Part shown: positions 34,604 to 43,424 of the stretch, piece after piece
Position numbering within the stretch: the stretch's first letter is position 1
Layout of the letters: each line of letters opens with the position of its first letter
Assembly (NCBI RefSeq): GCF_028765165.1
Contig: NZ_JARADB010000001.1
Span: 1,612,001-1,676,000 of the forward strand
Length of the DNA: 64,000 bases
Source of the DNA: Paenibacillus sp. MAHUQ-63
GTDB lineage: Bacteria > Bacillota > Bacilli > Paenibacillales > NBRC-103111
Reading direction: 5' to 3'
Program-made: the position numbers and the translations under genes
The notes under the pieces: generated by a model
What the model saw: only the letters and a program-made list of their open reading frames with translations
Database searches by the model: none
What the model was told of the DNA's origin: nothing

Positions 34604-35809
34604 TTAAGGCAAAGCCAGCTTGCCCATCACCGTCGGGCGCTCCGCGCCTGTGGCCGAGGGCAGGTTGTTCGGCACGCCATGAATCCAGTCGTTGCCCAGC
34701 AGGGCGAACAGGATGGCTTCCTTGGCGTCGCCGGATATGCCGACCTCATCGGAGGTGAGGACGGTCTGGTCCGGGAGCAGCTGCTGGAGCATGCTCATCA
34801 ATGTGCGGTTGCGCGCGCCGCCGCCGCTGACGATGACTTCCGCAATGTCACACTGCGGGAAGACGAAGTCGCGGTAAGCACGAGCGATGGCATGCGCGGT
34901 GAAGGCCGTCGCGGTAGCGACGATATCTTCAGCGGCCAACCCTCGCTGTTTGTCGGATGCGAGCCACGCCTCCGTGTACGCCTTGCCGAACAGCTCGCGG
35001 CCGGTCGTCTTCGGAGGAAGCTGCGCGAAATACGGATGCGCCAGCGTCTCCTCCAGCAGCTCGGCATGAACTTGGCCGCGAGCCGCCCATGCGCCGTCTG
35101 AATCATAGGTCAGCGCGCCAGCCGACAGTTCATAGACGACTTGGTCCATGACCATGTTGCCCGGCCCCGTATCGAAGGCGATAAGATCGCTTCCGTCGGC
35201 CCTGGCTGCGGCCGATCTCCGGGCGGGAATCGCCGTGCAGTTGCCGATGCCGCCGATGTTCTGCAGGATGCGCCCTTTGACGGCATCGCTGAACAGGATG
35301 AGGTCGCCGTAAGGCACGAGCGGCGCGCCCTGACCGCCAACCGCCATATCGGCGGTGCGGAAATCGCCGACGACCGGGCGGCCGGTCCGTTTGGCAATAA
35401 CGGACAGATCGCCGATCTGCAGCGTCGACTTCGGCAGGAACGGGTCGGCCTCATCCGCCACCGGAATGTGCCAAACGGTCTGGCCATGGGAGGAGATAAG
35501 ATCGATCTCCTCCATAGCCATCCCCGCAGCCGCAGCTGTGCGCATAACCGCGTCGGCAAAACGCTCGGCGATGGCGAAGTTCATGCCGCACAGCAGCGCG
35601 ACATCGGAGTGATCGACAGAGCACAGGCGCTTCAGCTTCTCGCGCAATTCCGCATCGAAGGGGAAGCTCTCAAAATGAAGCAGCTTCACTTGTGCCTCGA
35701 ACCCGCAGCCGTCGATCCGGACAATCGCAACGTCGATGCCGTCCAAGGAAGTGCCTGACATAAGCCCCGCTACGGTGAGCGAGGTCCGGTTCAGGAGGGT
35801 ACGGAGCAT
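34604..35809 (-). CDS. anmK: Anhydro-N-acetylmuramic acid kinase
   Basis: Cleaves and phosphorylates 1,6-anhydro-MurNAc to MurNAc-6-phosphate. About 401 residues. The ATP-binding VAGLMSGTSLDGIDVA at the N-terminus, catalytic region HGQTVWH (general base Asp follows in ...DFR), and FDTGPGNMVMDQVV. ATG 35809 overlaps the nagZ stop (TGATG) and follows GGAGGG; the frame extends six codons upstream. Last gene of the operon. AnmK is classically Gram-negative; here it would let the cell use anhydro-muropeptides released by lytic transglycosylases or shed by other bacteria. Confidence 0.95.
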   Translation of the reverse strand: MLRTLLNRTSLTVAGLMSGTSLDGIDVAIVRIDGCGFEAQVKLLHFESFPFDAELREKLKRLCSVDHSDVALLCGMNFAIAERFADAVMRTAAAAGMAMEEIDLISSHGQTVWHIPVADEADPFLPKSTLQIGDLSVIAKRTGRPVVGDFRTADMAVGGQGAPLVPYGDLILFSDAVKGRILQNIGGIGNCTAIPARRSAAARADGSDLIAFDTGPGNMVMDQVVYELSAGALTYDSDGAWAARGQVHAELLEETLAHPYFAQLPPKTTGRELFGKAYTEAWLASDKQRGLAAEDIVATATAFTAHAIARAYRDFVFPQCDIAEVIVSGGGARNRTLMSMLQQLLPDQTVLTSDEVGISGDAKEAILFALLGNDWIHGVPNNLPSATGAERPTVMGKLALP

Positions 35810-37542
35810 CACAGTCCGCCCTCCCATCTCCAGCCTGCCGGGTAACCGGAGCCCAAACTAACCGGCAGACGTCCCTTCATCTCGAGCTCGCCGAGCAAGC
35901 CTTTCGCCGTGCTTTGCAGCGCCAGCGGACGGCTTTCGTACGCCGCAATGAATGTAGATACCTCAGAAAGCTCAAGTAAATCATAGGGCACGCGCAGCCC
36001 AACGACGACCAGCGGCTTACCCAGGGCTTGCAGGGCGCGCACCAACTCGACCTGTGCGGCGTGGAACCTGGCGTTGTACGTCCCGACAACGATCTGCTCG
36101 ACTCCTTCAGCCGCAGCTAGCACAGCGTCAAGGCTCGCGCCGACCTCGGCCAGCGGCAGCACACGGTCGATCACGTCGAGGCCGCGCGCCGCCAAAGCCG
36201 CGCCGAGGCTCGCCGGTCCGGCGTACGCTTCGTCCACGCCGGAGGAAACCGCTGCGGCCACAGTGACCGCCAGCGTCCGAACCCGCTTCAGCGGCAGCAG
36301 CCCCCGCTCGTCCTTGACGAGCGTAATGCTGGCTTCGCTGAGACGCTGTGCGACCGCGCAGTGGTCCGCGGTCCCGACTTCGCCCGCCTGCGGCTCCAGC
36401 AAGCCGCGGCGCGCCTTCAGCGCGAGCAATCGCTCGACCGAAGCGTCGATACGCGCTTCGCTGATGCGCCCCTCGCGCACAGCCTGCTCGATCGCCGCAA
36501 TCGCGCCGATCTGGCGGTCCAGACGATGGCTGATCAACACGAGATCAGCCCCCGCTTCGATCGCCATGACGCTGGCGGCGACCGTGCCGTAATGCTCGGC
36601 GATGGCGTTCATCTCCATGCAGTCGGTCATGACGACGCCTTCGTAGCCCAGCTCCTCGCGCAGCAGTCCGGTTAACACGGATCTGGACAGTGTCGCAGGC
36701 AGCTTCTCGGCCTCGAACGCCGGGAAATAAATATGCGATGACATAATGGCATCGACGCCGTTCTCGATCGCCCGCACGAAAGGAACCAGCTCCAACGAAC
36801 GAATCCGCTCCTGATCATGCACAATCGTCGGCAGATCCAAGTGGGAGTCCACGCTCGTATCGCCATGTCCCGGGAAATGTTTGGCCGTTGCAACAACGTT
36901 CGCATCCTGGAAGCCCTGCACCGCGCGGCGCCCGAACTCCGCGACCAGCTCTGCCGACTCGCCGAAGGACCGTACGCCGATCACCGGATTATCCGGATTG
37001 TTGTTCACGTCAAGCACGGGTGCGAAGTTCAAGTTGATGCCCAGCGAACGAAGCTCTTTCCCCGAAATCAATGCAGCCTCATAGGCCGCGTTGGGGTCCG
37101 CACTTGCACTTGTATTTGCTCCTTCGTTGGAGTCCGTTGTACTTGTATTTGCTCCTTCGTTGGAGCCCGTTGCACTTGTATTTACGTTGGATTCTGTATT
37201 TACTGTCCCATCAGCCGCTCCAAGCGCACCAGCCGTAAGAGCCATCTGACCCGGCATGAGTGCCACGCCTTCCGTAATCCGCGCGACCATGCCGCCCTCT
37301 TGGTCGATCGATACCCATAACGGCACAACTCCCGCTTGTCCGGCGATCGCTTGCAGTTCTGCGGATAGCTCCGCGACCTGCGCCGTATTCATCACATTCC
37401 GGGCGAAATAAATCACACCGCCAATATGGTGCTCGGCAATAAGCTCTTTTAATTGATCCGTGACCTGTGTACCCTCAAAACCGCAGAGGAGCATCTGCCC
37501 GATCTTCTCTCTCAGCGTCATCGTCTTCATGTCTTTCATCAT
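35809..37542 (-). CDS. nagZ: Beta-N-acetylglucosaminidase, GH3 (NagZ type), with a low-complexity insert
   Basis: 577 residues. Removes GlcNAc from GlcNAc-MurNAc muropeptides. GH3 TIM barrel (1-380) with DQEGGMVARI, ATAKHFPGHGDTSVDSHLD (His-Asp acid/base dyad) and nucleophile Asp in VVMTDCMEM; residues about 385-577 are the second GH3 domain. No signal peptide, so probably cytosolic, unlike the secreted B. subtilis enzyme. Odd: residues about 113-148 are a Ser/Thr/Asn-rich insert (ANTSTTDSNEG type) encoded by a DNA tandem repeat at about 37100-37190. ATG 37542 follows AGGGAGAG. Confidence 0.93.
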   Translation of the reverse strand: MMKDMKTMTLREKIGQMLLCGFEGTQVTDQLKELIAEHHIGGVIYFARNVMNTAQVAELSAELQAIAGQAGVVPLWVSIDQEGGMVARITEGVALMPGQMALTAGALGAADGTVNTESNVNTSATGSNEGANTSTTDSNEGANTSASADPNAAYEAALISGKELRSLGINLNFAPVLDVNNNPDNPVIGVRSFGESAELVAEFGRRAVQGFQDANVVATAKHFPGHGDTSVDSHLDLPTIVHDQERIRSLELVPFVRAIENGVDAIMSSHIYFPAFEAEKLPATLSRSVLTGLLREELGYEGVVMTDCMEMNAIAEHYGTVAASVMAIEAGADLVLISHRLDRQIGAIAAIEQAVREGRISEARIDASVERLLALKARRGLLEPQAGEVGTADHCAVAQRLSEASITLVKDERGLLPLKRVRTLAVTVAAAVSSGVDEAYAGPASLGAALAARGLDVIDRVLPLAEVGASLDAVLAAAEGVEQIVVGTYNARFHAAQVELVRALQALGKPLVVVGLRVPYDLLELSEVSTFIAAYESRPLALQSTAKGLLGELEMKGRLPVSLGSGYPAGWRWEGGL

Positions 37543-37604
37543 CGATGTCTCTCCCTCACTAGAACTTCATAAATGCTGCCGTTAAATCCCTTGATGCCGC
37601 CAAT

Positions 37605-38531
37605 CTAAGCCTGGTCCGCCTGCAATCGGTTCAATGCCATGAGGACCGCTCCGCTGGCCGCGTCTTTGATGGGCTTCATGCAGGTCAGCTGCGGATAACG
37701 CTCCTTCAGCTTCTCCACGAACGAACGCCTGATCTCGTCATTGTTGAGCAGCACACTGCCCGCCATGGCAAGAGCTCCTTGCTGCATCGACAGCTTCTCC
37801 ACCACGGGAACGGCAGTTTCCACCAGCGAGGCGGCTTGTTTCTCCGCAATTGCGAATGCGGCTTCGTCCCCTAGCGCACAAGCTTGAGACAGAATCGGCG
37901 CCAAGGCGGCTATGTCCTTTTTGTTCGTTTCTTTGCTATATACGAAGCCAACGATCTGCTGCACGGTGGTCAGCTGCAGCTGCTCATAGACCATCCCCGA
38001 GATTACAGTCTCCGGGATTCTCCCGTCATGCGCCTTCACCAACGAGGCGAGCAGATCCCGGCCGATACTGTAGCCGCTGCCTTCGTCGTCGATGAGGTGG
38101 CCGTAACCGCCGGAGCGGTGAATGCGTCCGTCCTTGCCTTTGCCATAACAAATCGAGCCTGTGCCAGCAATCATAATGATGCCGTACTCGCTGTCATGCG
38201 CGCCGCATAGTGCCGTCTCCTGGTCACCGGTTATGAACAGCTTCCCGGAATAACCGCTCTCCCTGCAATTTGCTTCCAAACGAGCGGAGACGGCCGGATT
38301 GCTGACGCCAGCCGCGCCGATGACGATTTGTGCGCAGTGCTCAAGTCCGCCGCAGGCACCTGCGATCCCCGCGAAAATATCCAGAAAGCTGCGCCGGATG
38401 CTGTCGGCATCCTGCCCGTTATAATTAATGGCGCCGGACGTGAAGCTGTGGACTTCAACACCGGATTCGTCGGCCACTCTCACTGCGGTTTTGGTTCCGC
38501 CGCCATCTAACCCCGCTACGTATGTTTTCAT
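37605..38531 (-). CDS. N-acetylmuramic acid/N-acetylglucosamine kinase, BadF/BcrD-type ATPase fold
   Basis: 308 residues of the ASKHA kinase superfamily: AGLDGGGTKTAVRV (phosphate 1 loop), GAINYNGQD, MIAGTGSICYGK (phosphate 2), GGYGHLIDDEGSGYSIG. By context it phosphorylates MurNAc, and perhaps GlcNAc, at position 6, like MurK of Clostridium. It is required here because the importer of this operon is an ABC type that brings in unphosphorylated sugar, while MurQ needs MurNAc-6-P. Lies between namZ and nagZ (gaps of 53 and 62 nt). Confidence 0.88.
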   Translation of the reverse strand: MKTYVAGLDGGGTKTAVRVADESGVEVHSFTSGAINYNGQDADSIRRSFLDIFAGIAGACGGLEHCAQIVIGAAGVSNPAVSARLEANCRESGYSGKLFITGDQETALCGAHDSEYGIIMIAGTGSICYGKGKDGRIHRSGGYGHLIDDEGSGYSIGRDLLASLVKAHDGRIPETVISGMVYEQLQLTTVQQIVGFVYSKETNKKDIAALAPILSQACALGDEAAFAIAEKQAASLVETAVPVVEKLSMQQGALAMAGSVLLNNDEIRRSFVEKLKERYPQLTCMKPIKDAASGAVLMALNRLQADQA

Positions 38532-38584
38532 AGGTGCCCCATCTCTTTTCTTGGCATAGAAATATTCCTCATATATCGTCCGAT

Positions 38585-39727
38585 CTATTTGTACAGATGG
38601 TACTGCTCTTTCATTTGCGCGAACGTTCGGCTTTCTTCACGGAACTGCTCCAGTAAGGCCGCAACGTCTACGTTCTCTTGCCGGTATGCGTTATCCCCGC
38701 AAAGCAGATCCATGAAAGGTCTCGAGCCTTCCCGGAATGGCGGCAGGAACGCGAACTCTTCATAATTATTCCGGATTGTATACATCAGCTTGACGCCTGT
38801 TGCCAGGGGCTGTACCGCTTGCATATCCAGCACATGAATCTGCACGCCGCTGCACGATTCCCCTTGATGCTTGGAGAAACTTGGCTTGAAAAATACCGGA
38901 CGGAATACAACCCCCGGAAGCTTCATGGCGTTCATTTCATCCGCCAGCTTCTGTCCGTCGATGAACGGAGCGCCGACCGCTTCGAAAGGGATGGTCGTCC
39001 CGCGGCCTTCCGACAGGTTCGTCCCTTCGAAAATGCACGTTCCCGGGTACAACAATGCCGAGATGAATCTCGGAAGTCCCAGTGAAGGCAGGATCCACTC
39101 TTTGCCCGTCTCCGGGAACAGCATGCTGCGCTCCCAGCCCTCGCAAGGGACGACATGCAGCTCGCAGTTCCAGTTCATCTGATCGTTCGCCATCATCGCC
39201 AACTCGCCGGCCGTCAGACCGTAGCGTACGGCGAGCGGATAGTTGCCCACGAAAGATTGGTATTCCGGCTTCAATATGTTACCTTCCACCTTCACGCCGC
39301 CAAGCGGGTTGATCCGGTCCAGCACTACAAAGGACTTGCCCGCTTTCGCGCAATCTTCCAAGGCGTATAGCATGGTATAAATAAATGTATAATATCGTGT
39401 ACCTACGTCCTGAATATCATAGACGATCATATCGACCTCATCCAGCATCTCCGGGGTCAGGCGCTTGGAATCTTTGCGGTATAAGCTGTATACCGGCACT
39501 TGCGTAATGGGATCGAGGTAGGTATCGACCAGAGCGCCGGCTGCTAGATCTCCACGCACACCATGCTCCGGGGAAAATAATGCGGTCAGATTGAAATTGT
39601 CATGCAAAATCTGAATCGTGGATACGAAATCCTTATTCAGTCCGGTAGGCGCCGTAATCAGCCCCAGCCGCTTCCCTTGGAACAAATGTGCATATTGCCC
39701 GATGCGATCAATGCCGTTAAGAACCAT
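38585..39727 (-). CDS. namZ: Exo-beta-N-acetylmuramidase NamZ (DUF1343, GH171)
   Basis: Releases MurNAc from the non-reducing end of peptidoglycan fragments. About 380 residues with the DUF1343 landmarks: GLITAPTGLN, FSPEHGVRGDLAAG, PVYSLYRK, IVYDIQDVGTRYYTFIYTM, VLDRINPLGG and ISALLYPGTCIFEGTNLSEGRGTTIPFE. No signal peptide is evident, whereas the B. subtilis enzyme is secreted, so this one may act on imported disaccharides. ATG 39727 is preferred (GAGG 9 nt before); the frame opens 15 nt further up at 39742. Confidence 0.93.
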   Translation of the reverse strand: MVLNGIDRIGQYAHLFQGKRLGLITAPTGLNKDFVSTIQILHDNFNLTALFSPEHGVRGDLAAGALVDTYLDPITQVPVYSLYRKDSKRLTPEMLDEVDMIVYDIQDVGTRYYTFIYTMLYALEDCAKAGKSFVVLDRINPLGGVKVEGNILKPEYQSFVGNYPLAVRYGLTAGELAMMANDQMNWNCELHVVPCEGWERSMLFPETGKEWILPSLGLPRFISALLYPGTCIFEGTNLSEGRGTTIPFEAVGAPFIDGQKLADEMNAMKLPGVVFRPVFFKPSFSKHQGESCSGVQIHVLDMQAVQPLATGVKLMYTIRNNYEEFAFLPPFREGSRPFMDLLCGDNAYRQENVDVAALLEQFREESRTFAQMKEQYHLYK

Positions 39728-39759
39728 AATGTTTCGCCTCATTCCTTATTTTATGATAA

Positions 39760-39810
39760 GAAAACCTCTACCTAAGCCTTATCCAAGTAAGCGGCTGCGT
39801 GTAGAGGTCA
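39760..39810 (-). terminator. Intra-operon hairpin between the PIG-L-like gene and namZ
   Basis: ACCTCTAC (39801-39808 read on minus) pairs with GTAGAGGT (39764-39771) over a 29-nt loop, followed by TTTTCTTAT. It could reduce expression of the downstream half of the operon or stabilise the upstream transcript. Confidence 0.55.
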
Positions 39811-39818
39811 GATGATTG

Positions 39819-40526
39819 CTATAATTCAGTTTTGAGCACCCGCATATTTTCTTCTGGAATCATGAACGTTTGTGCATATTCTTTTCTGGCTTCAAGGCCG
39901 CGAACCCGCATCAAGCTCTTGTAGTAATCCAAGTACTTGAACGACTTGCTGCCGGTTACGAACCAGTGCGTAGAAACGGCTTTCACCCACAGATCGAAGG
40001 CTTCCTGATCGTAATCGACATACACGTACGGACGGTAGTCGACGGCGTCTTCCCAATTCTCGGCATAGTACAGACGCTGTGCGAAGTGAGCCGGAAGCTC
40101 GCGTTCGAACGTCGGCAAGGCGGCGAAAAAACGCGCATCATTGACGATGCGGTGCGTTGTCATATGATCCTTATGCATGCTGTTCTTCCAATGCGTAATA
40201 ATGACGTTCGGACGCACTTGGCGAATGATATCGCATACACGGAAGCGCAGCTCCTGGCTATCCGGCAGCTCGCCGTCCGGAATATCGTCGAAGACGAACG
40301 CTTCTCCGCCGAGCATCTCAGCGAACGTCTTGGCTTCTCGCACCTTCTGCTCGCGGTACTCGTTCATATCTTGGCCGGCCGGAACGCCGCGTTCGCCTGC
40401 TGTCAGCGCAAGGGTGGCAATACGGTCCCCTTTCAGGAAGTGGCTGGCCAGAACGCCCCCCGCCGTTAATTCCGCGTCACCTACATGGCCGCCAATGGCC
40501 AGAATCGTTAACTTTTGCTCGCTCAT
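39819..40526 (-). CDS. PIG-L/LmbE family deacetylase-like protein with altered active site
   Basis: 235 residues, LmbE fold. Members remove acetyl groups from N-acetylglucosaminyl compounds in a zinc-dependent way. The zinc-binding His and second Asp of AHPDDAE are kept as GGHVGDAEL, but the first Asp, the general base in MshB-type enzymes, is Gly. The third ligand His is present in MHKDHMTTH. It may therefore be inactive, slow or use another base. Starts 3 nt after the tandem-GNAT gene. Within the MurNAc operon a deacetylase for MurNAc or GlcNAc derivatives is plausible but not shown. Confidence 0.85.
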   Translation of the reverse strand: MSEQKLTILAIGGHVGDAELTAGGVLASHFLKGDRIATLALTAGERGVPAGQDMNEYREQKVREAKTFAEMLGGEAFVFDDIPDGELPDSQELRFRVCDIIRQVRPNVIITHWKNSMHKDHMTTHRIVNDARFFAALPTFERELPAHFAQRLYYAENWEDAVDYRPYVYVDYDQEAFDLWVKAVSTHWFVTGSKSFKYLDYYKSLMRVRGLEARKEYAQTFMIPEENMRVLKTEL

Positions 40527-40529
40527 ACC

Positions 40530-41498
40530 TTACACAAACTCCCTTCTCATGACAGAAAATTGTTTGACGGTCTTAAAGCCGGCCCTCTCATAGATGCGGA
40601 TCGCCGGATTCGTACTGCCCGTGTAGAGCGACATATATTCGGTTCCGATCGAACGAAAGGCTTCGCACAGCTTATAGAACAGGATGCTGCCCAGGCCATG
40701 CCCCTCATGCTCGGGAAGCACGCCGATTCCCGCAAAATAGCCGCGCCCGTTATCTTGGCGAATGACCGGTCCGGCAAATCCGATGACCTGATCTCTATAT
40801 GCAGCAATGACGACTGGCACACCGCTTGCCGTGCATTGCCCGATTTCCTTTTGCCACAAAAGATTGTTGAAACCTTGAAGCATCTCGTGAACGCCGCTGT
40901 GCTTGCCGGAATCGAACAACTCCACGGTATAACCCTCGGCCTGCGCCTTGGCCTCCTTGGCTTTGCTCTCTTCGGGCATGACGAAGCCGTCCAACTTCAA
41001 GTACATCGCGCATTCTTTGGCGCGTTCCACATACCCGGCTTTCAGCAGAAATGCATACAGCCCGCTTTCGACCGGCACACCCGGCGCATTGTTATGCTCA
41101 TGCTTCGGCGTACCTGGGATGTACCACGGCAATAACATCGGATTAAAAAACAAAACATCGCCCTGCTTCTTGCCGAGCTGCTGGAAGCGGTGCTCCAGAG
41201 CGTCCAGCATGCCCTGGTAATGTTCGTCGTTCTTGCAATCTTCGGCCAGCACGATGCAGGTGATATACCCCGCCACTTCACCGAGCGGCAGATCGTCTCC
41301 CGTGCAGCCGCAGGCGAAGCCTTTGACCTCATGTTGTTGTAACAAGACAAAAACGTTCTGCCGATCAAAGTACGGATTCGCCGTGAAGATGCTCCGAAAG
41401 CTTGTTTCGGTAAGCTCCTTATATCCTTCTTTCACGGCTTCCTCGTTCCATAAATCAATAACAGCTTGCTCATATTGTTCATCCCATGACACGATCAT
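40530..41498 (-). CDS. Tandem GNAT acetyltransferase
   Basis: 322 residues with two GNAT halves. The C-terminal half (about 185-322) is canonical: GIGVLPEHEGHGLGSILFYKLCEAF with the acetyl-CoA loop and NPAIRIYERAGF. The N-terminal half (about 1-160) is diverged. ATG 41498 is 34 nt after the permease gene, and the stop is 3 nt before the PIG-L-like gene. The pairing of an acetyltransferase with a deacetylase-like protein in a salvage operon suggests acetylation exchange on amino sugars or a tag on the imported muropeptide. Substrate unknown. Confidence 0.85.
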   Translation of the reverse strand: MIVSWDEQYEQAVIDLWNEEAVKEGYKELTETSFRSIFTANPYFDRQNVFVLLQQHEVKGFACGCTGDDLPLGEVAGYITCIVLAEDCKNDEHYQGMLDALEHRFQQLGKKQGDVLFFNPMLLPWYIPGTPKHEHNNAPGVPVESGLYAFLLKAGYVERAKECAMYLKLDGFVMPEESKAKEAKAQAEGYTVELFDSGKHSGVHEMLQGFNNLLWQKEIGQCTASGVPVVIAAYRDQVIGFAGPVIRQDNGRGYFAGIGVLPEHEGHGLGSILFYKLCEAFRSIGTEYMSLYTGSTNPAIRIYERAGFKTVKQFSVMRREFV

Positions 41499-41532
41499 AC
41501 TGTAACGATACCTCCCCCGCGAGCGGCTTGGA

Positions 41533-42393
41533 TCAGCCTTTGACCGCTCCTACCGTAACGCCTTCCAAGAAGTACTTCTGCAAACTGAAGAACAGAATAA
41601 ACATCGGCAATGCAGAGATGGTTGCACCCGCCATCATCGGTGCGATGAACGTCGTATTGGCGAAGCGGAAGTTTTTCAGTCCCACCTGAATCGTCTGCAT
41701 ATCCATCGTATTGGTCACAAGCAGCGGCCAGAAGAACGTATTCCAGCTATCCATGAACGTGAGGATCGCCATAACGGCAAGCACGGTTTTGGACAATGGC
41801 AGAATAATCCGCCAGTAGATCGTAAACTGGCTGCATCCTTCGATTTTGGCGCTCTCCATAATCTCGTTCGGGATGCTGCTCATGAACTGTTTGGCCAGGA
41901 AAATATTATATACGGTCACGATACCCGGCATAATTAACGCGCTGTACGTATTTTGCAATTCGAACACGTTAACGACCAGAATATACAAAGGAACTTGCGT
42001 AACTTGGTAAGGAATCATCATCGAGACGAGCAAGATAGCGAACAGCACGCCTCTGCCTTTGAAACGAAGCTTGGAAAATGCATACCCCGCCATACTGGCG
42101 AAAATGACGTTGGACACCATGACGGTGGTCGCCACGATGAGCGAGTTCAGAATCCAACGGTACGAATACTCGCTATAATCGAAGAAGTATTTGAAAGAAG
42201 CGAACGTGAACTTGCTCGGCCAGATGGAATAATCGACGGCTCCGGCCTCAACCGGATCGGCAAAAGACGAAATAATCATGAAGTAAATCGGAAAAATAGT
42301 CGCCAGAGCAAAAAGTAGAAGGGCGATAAAAATAATGGAGTTGCGAATGGTTTTAATCTTCGGGTTTCCTGTATGATTGCTGTACAAAGCCAT
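41533..42393 (-). CDS. ABC sugar transporter permease (MalG-type)
   Basis: 286 residues, six membrane helices, with the EAA loop (MESAKIEGCSQFTIYWRIILPLSK) that docks the ATPase. Ends in the family-typical GVTVGAVKG. Together with the next gene it forms the channel of the importer for the salvage operon, by context for MurNAc or MurNAc-containing sugars. No ATPase gene is present in the operon; a shared MsmX/MsmK-type ATPase is expected elsewhere. Confidence 0.93.
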   Translation of the reverse strand: MALYSNHTGNPKIKTIRNSIIFIALLLFALATIFPIYFMIISSFADPVEAGAVDYSIWPSKFTFASFKYFFDYSEYSYRWILNSLIVATTVMVSNVIFASMAGYAFSKLRFKGRGVLFAILLVSMMIPYQVTQVPLYILVVNVFELQNTYSALIMPGIVTVYNIFLAKQFMSSIPNEIMESAKIEGCSQFTIYWRIILPLSKTVLAVMAILTFMDSWNTFFWPLLVTNTMDMQTIQVGLKNFRFANTTFIAPMMAGATISALPMFILFFSLQKYFLEGVTVGAVKG

Positions 42394-42412
42394 TGGTTGT
42401 TATCCCCCTCTC

Positions 42413-43318
42413 TTAATACTCGACGTCTTTGCCGGCATATTTAAACTGAATCACGGAAATCAAAGCGATGATCACAGCCAGGATCAGCGATTGCGCCGCG
42501 GCTTTACCAAACTCGAAATAAGTGAACGCATTGTTGAAAATGAGCAAACCGACCATCGTCGTGGCATTGTTCGGTCCGCCGCCCGTCATCAGGTACGCAT
42601 TCTGGAACACTTGGAAAGAGCCGATAACGCCTGTCACCAGGAGGAACAGCGTAGCCGGTTTCAGTGCCGGAACAACGATGTGCCACAGCTTCTGGAAGAA
42701 GTTCGCCCCGTCCATTTCAGCCGCTTCGTAGTACGTATCGTCAATGCCGAGCAAGCCTGCCAAGTAGATGATAATGCTCGTACCATGTGAGGAAAGCCAT
42801 GACATAAGCACCAACGAGAACATCGCCGTTTTACTCGAGCCGAGCCAGTTCTGATTGCTGATGCCGAAGAAATGAATCAGTTGGTTCAGAATTCCGCCTT
42901 CCATCGGATCGAAAATCCAGAGCCAGACGACGGATAAAGCAACGCCGGAAGCAACGACCGGCAAATAATATACACCTTTGAAGAACCCTTGCGTCTTCTT
43001 CCTAAGCGGAAGGATCAAGACGGCGATTACCAAGGAAAGAAACAAGTTGACAGGGACGGTCAGTACCGTATAGACGACCGTGTTGCGCATAGCCTGCCAG
43101 AACAAACCGTCTTTAATCGTAGCGGTATAGTTGTCTAAGCCGACATAAGTGGAACCAAGAGGTTTGTATTCCTGGAGACTGATGATGAACGCGCTGACGA
43201 CCGGATACGCGGTGAACATCGCGAAAGCAACCAAAGCGACGGCAATGAACGCATATCCCCAAGACCCTTCTCCTCTGATGCCTTTTCTCTTCATCGGTTT
43301 AGCGATATTCGTAGCCAT
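42413..43318 (-). CDS. ABC sugar transporter permease (MalF-type)
   Basis: 301 residues, six membrane helices, with N-terminal GSWGYAFIAVALVAFAMFTAYPV and EAA loop YYEAAEMDGANFFQKLWHIVVPAL. Partner of the MalG-type permease, 19 nt upstream of it. Separated from the substrate-binding protein gene by 106 nt with a terminator-like hairpin, which would keep the permease less abundant than the binding protein. Confidence 0.93.
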   Translation of the reverse strand: MATNIAKPMKRKGIRGEGSWGYAFIAVALVAFAMFTAYPVVSAFIISLQEYKPLGSTYVGLDNYTATIKDGLFWQAMRNTVVYTVLTVPVNLFLSLVIAVLILPLRKKTQGFFKGVYYLPVVASGVALSVVWLWIFDPMEGGILNQLIHFFGISNQNWLGSSKTAMFSLVLMSWLSSHGTSIIIYLAGLLGIDDTYYEAAEMDGANFFQKLWHIVVPALKPATLFLLVTGVIGSFQVFQNAYLMTGGGPNNATTMVGLLIFNNAFTYFEFGKAAAQSLILAVIIALISVIQFKYAGKDVEY

Positions 43319-43367
43319 TTGTGTCTAACCCCCTAACCCCGTTTCAAAAAAACCGGTTTTAAAATAG

Positions 43368-43407
43368 TTCGGATAGCCGCGCAACTTGCCTTCACGACTA
43401 TCCGAAG
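43368..43407 (-). terminator. Attenuating hairpin between binding protein and permease genes
   Basis: CTTCGGATAG pairs with CTATCCGAAC over a loop of about 20 nt, then TATTTTAAAA, starting shortly after the binding-protein stop. Typical for keeping a binding protein in excess of permease. Confidence 0.6.
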
Positions 43408-43424
43408 TTTCAGCTTTTTATAAA

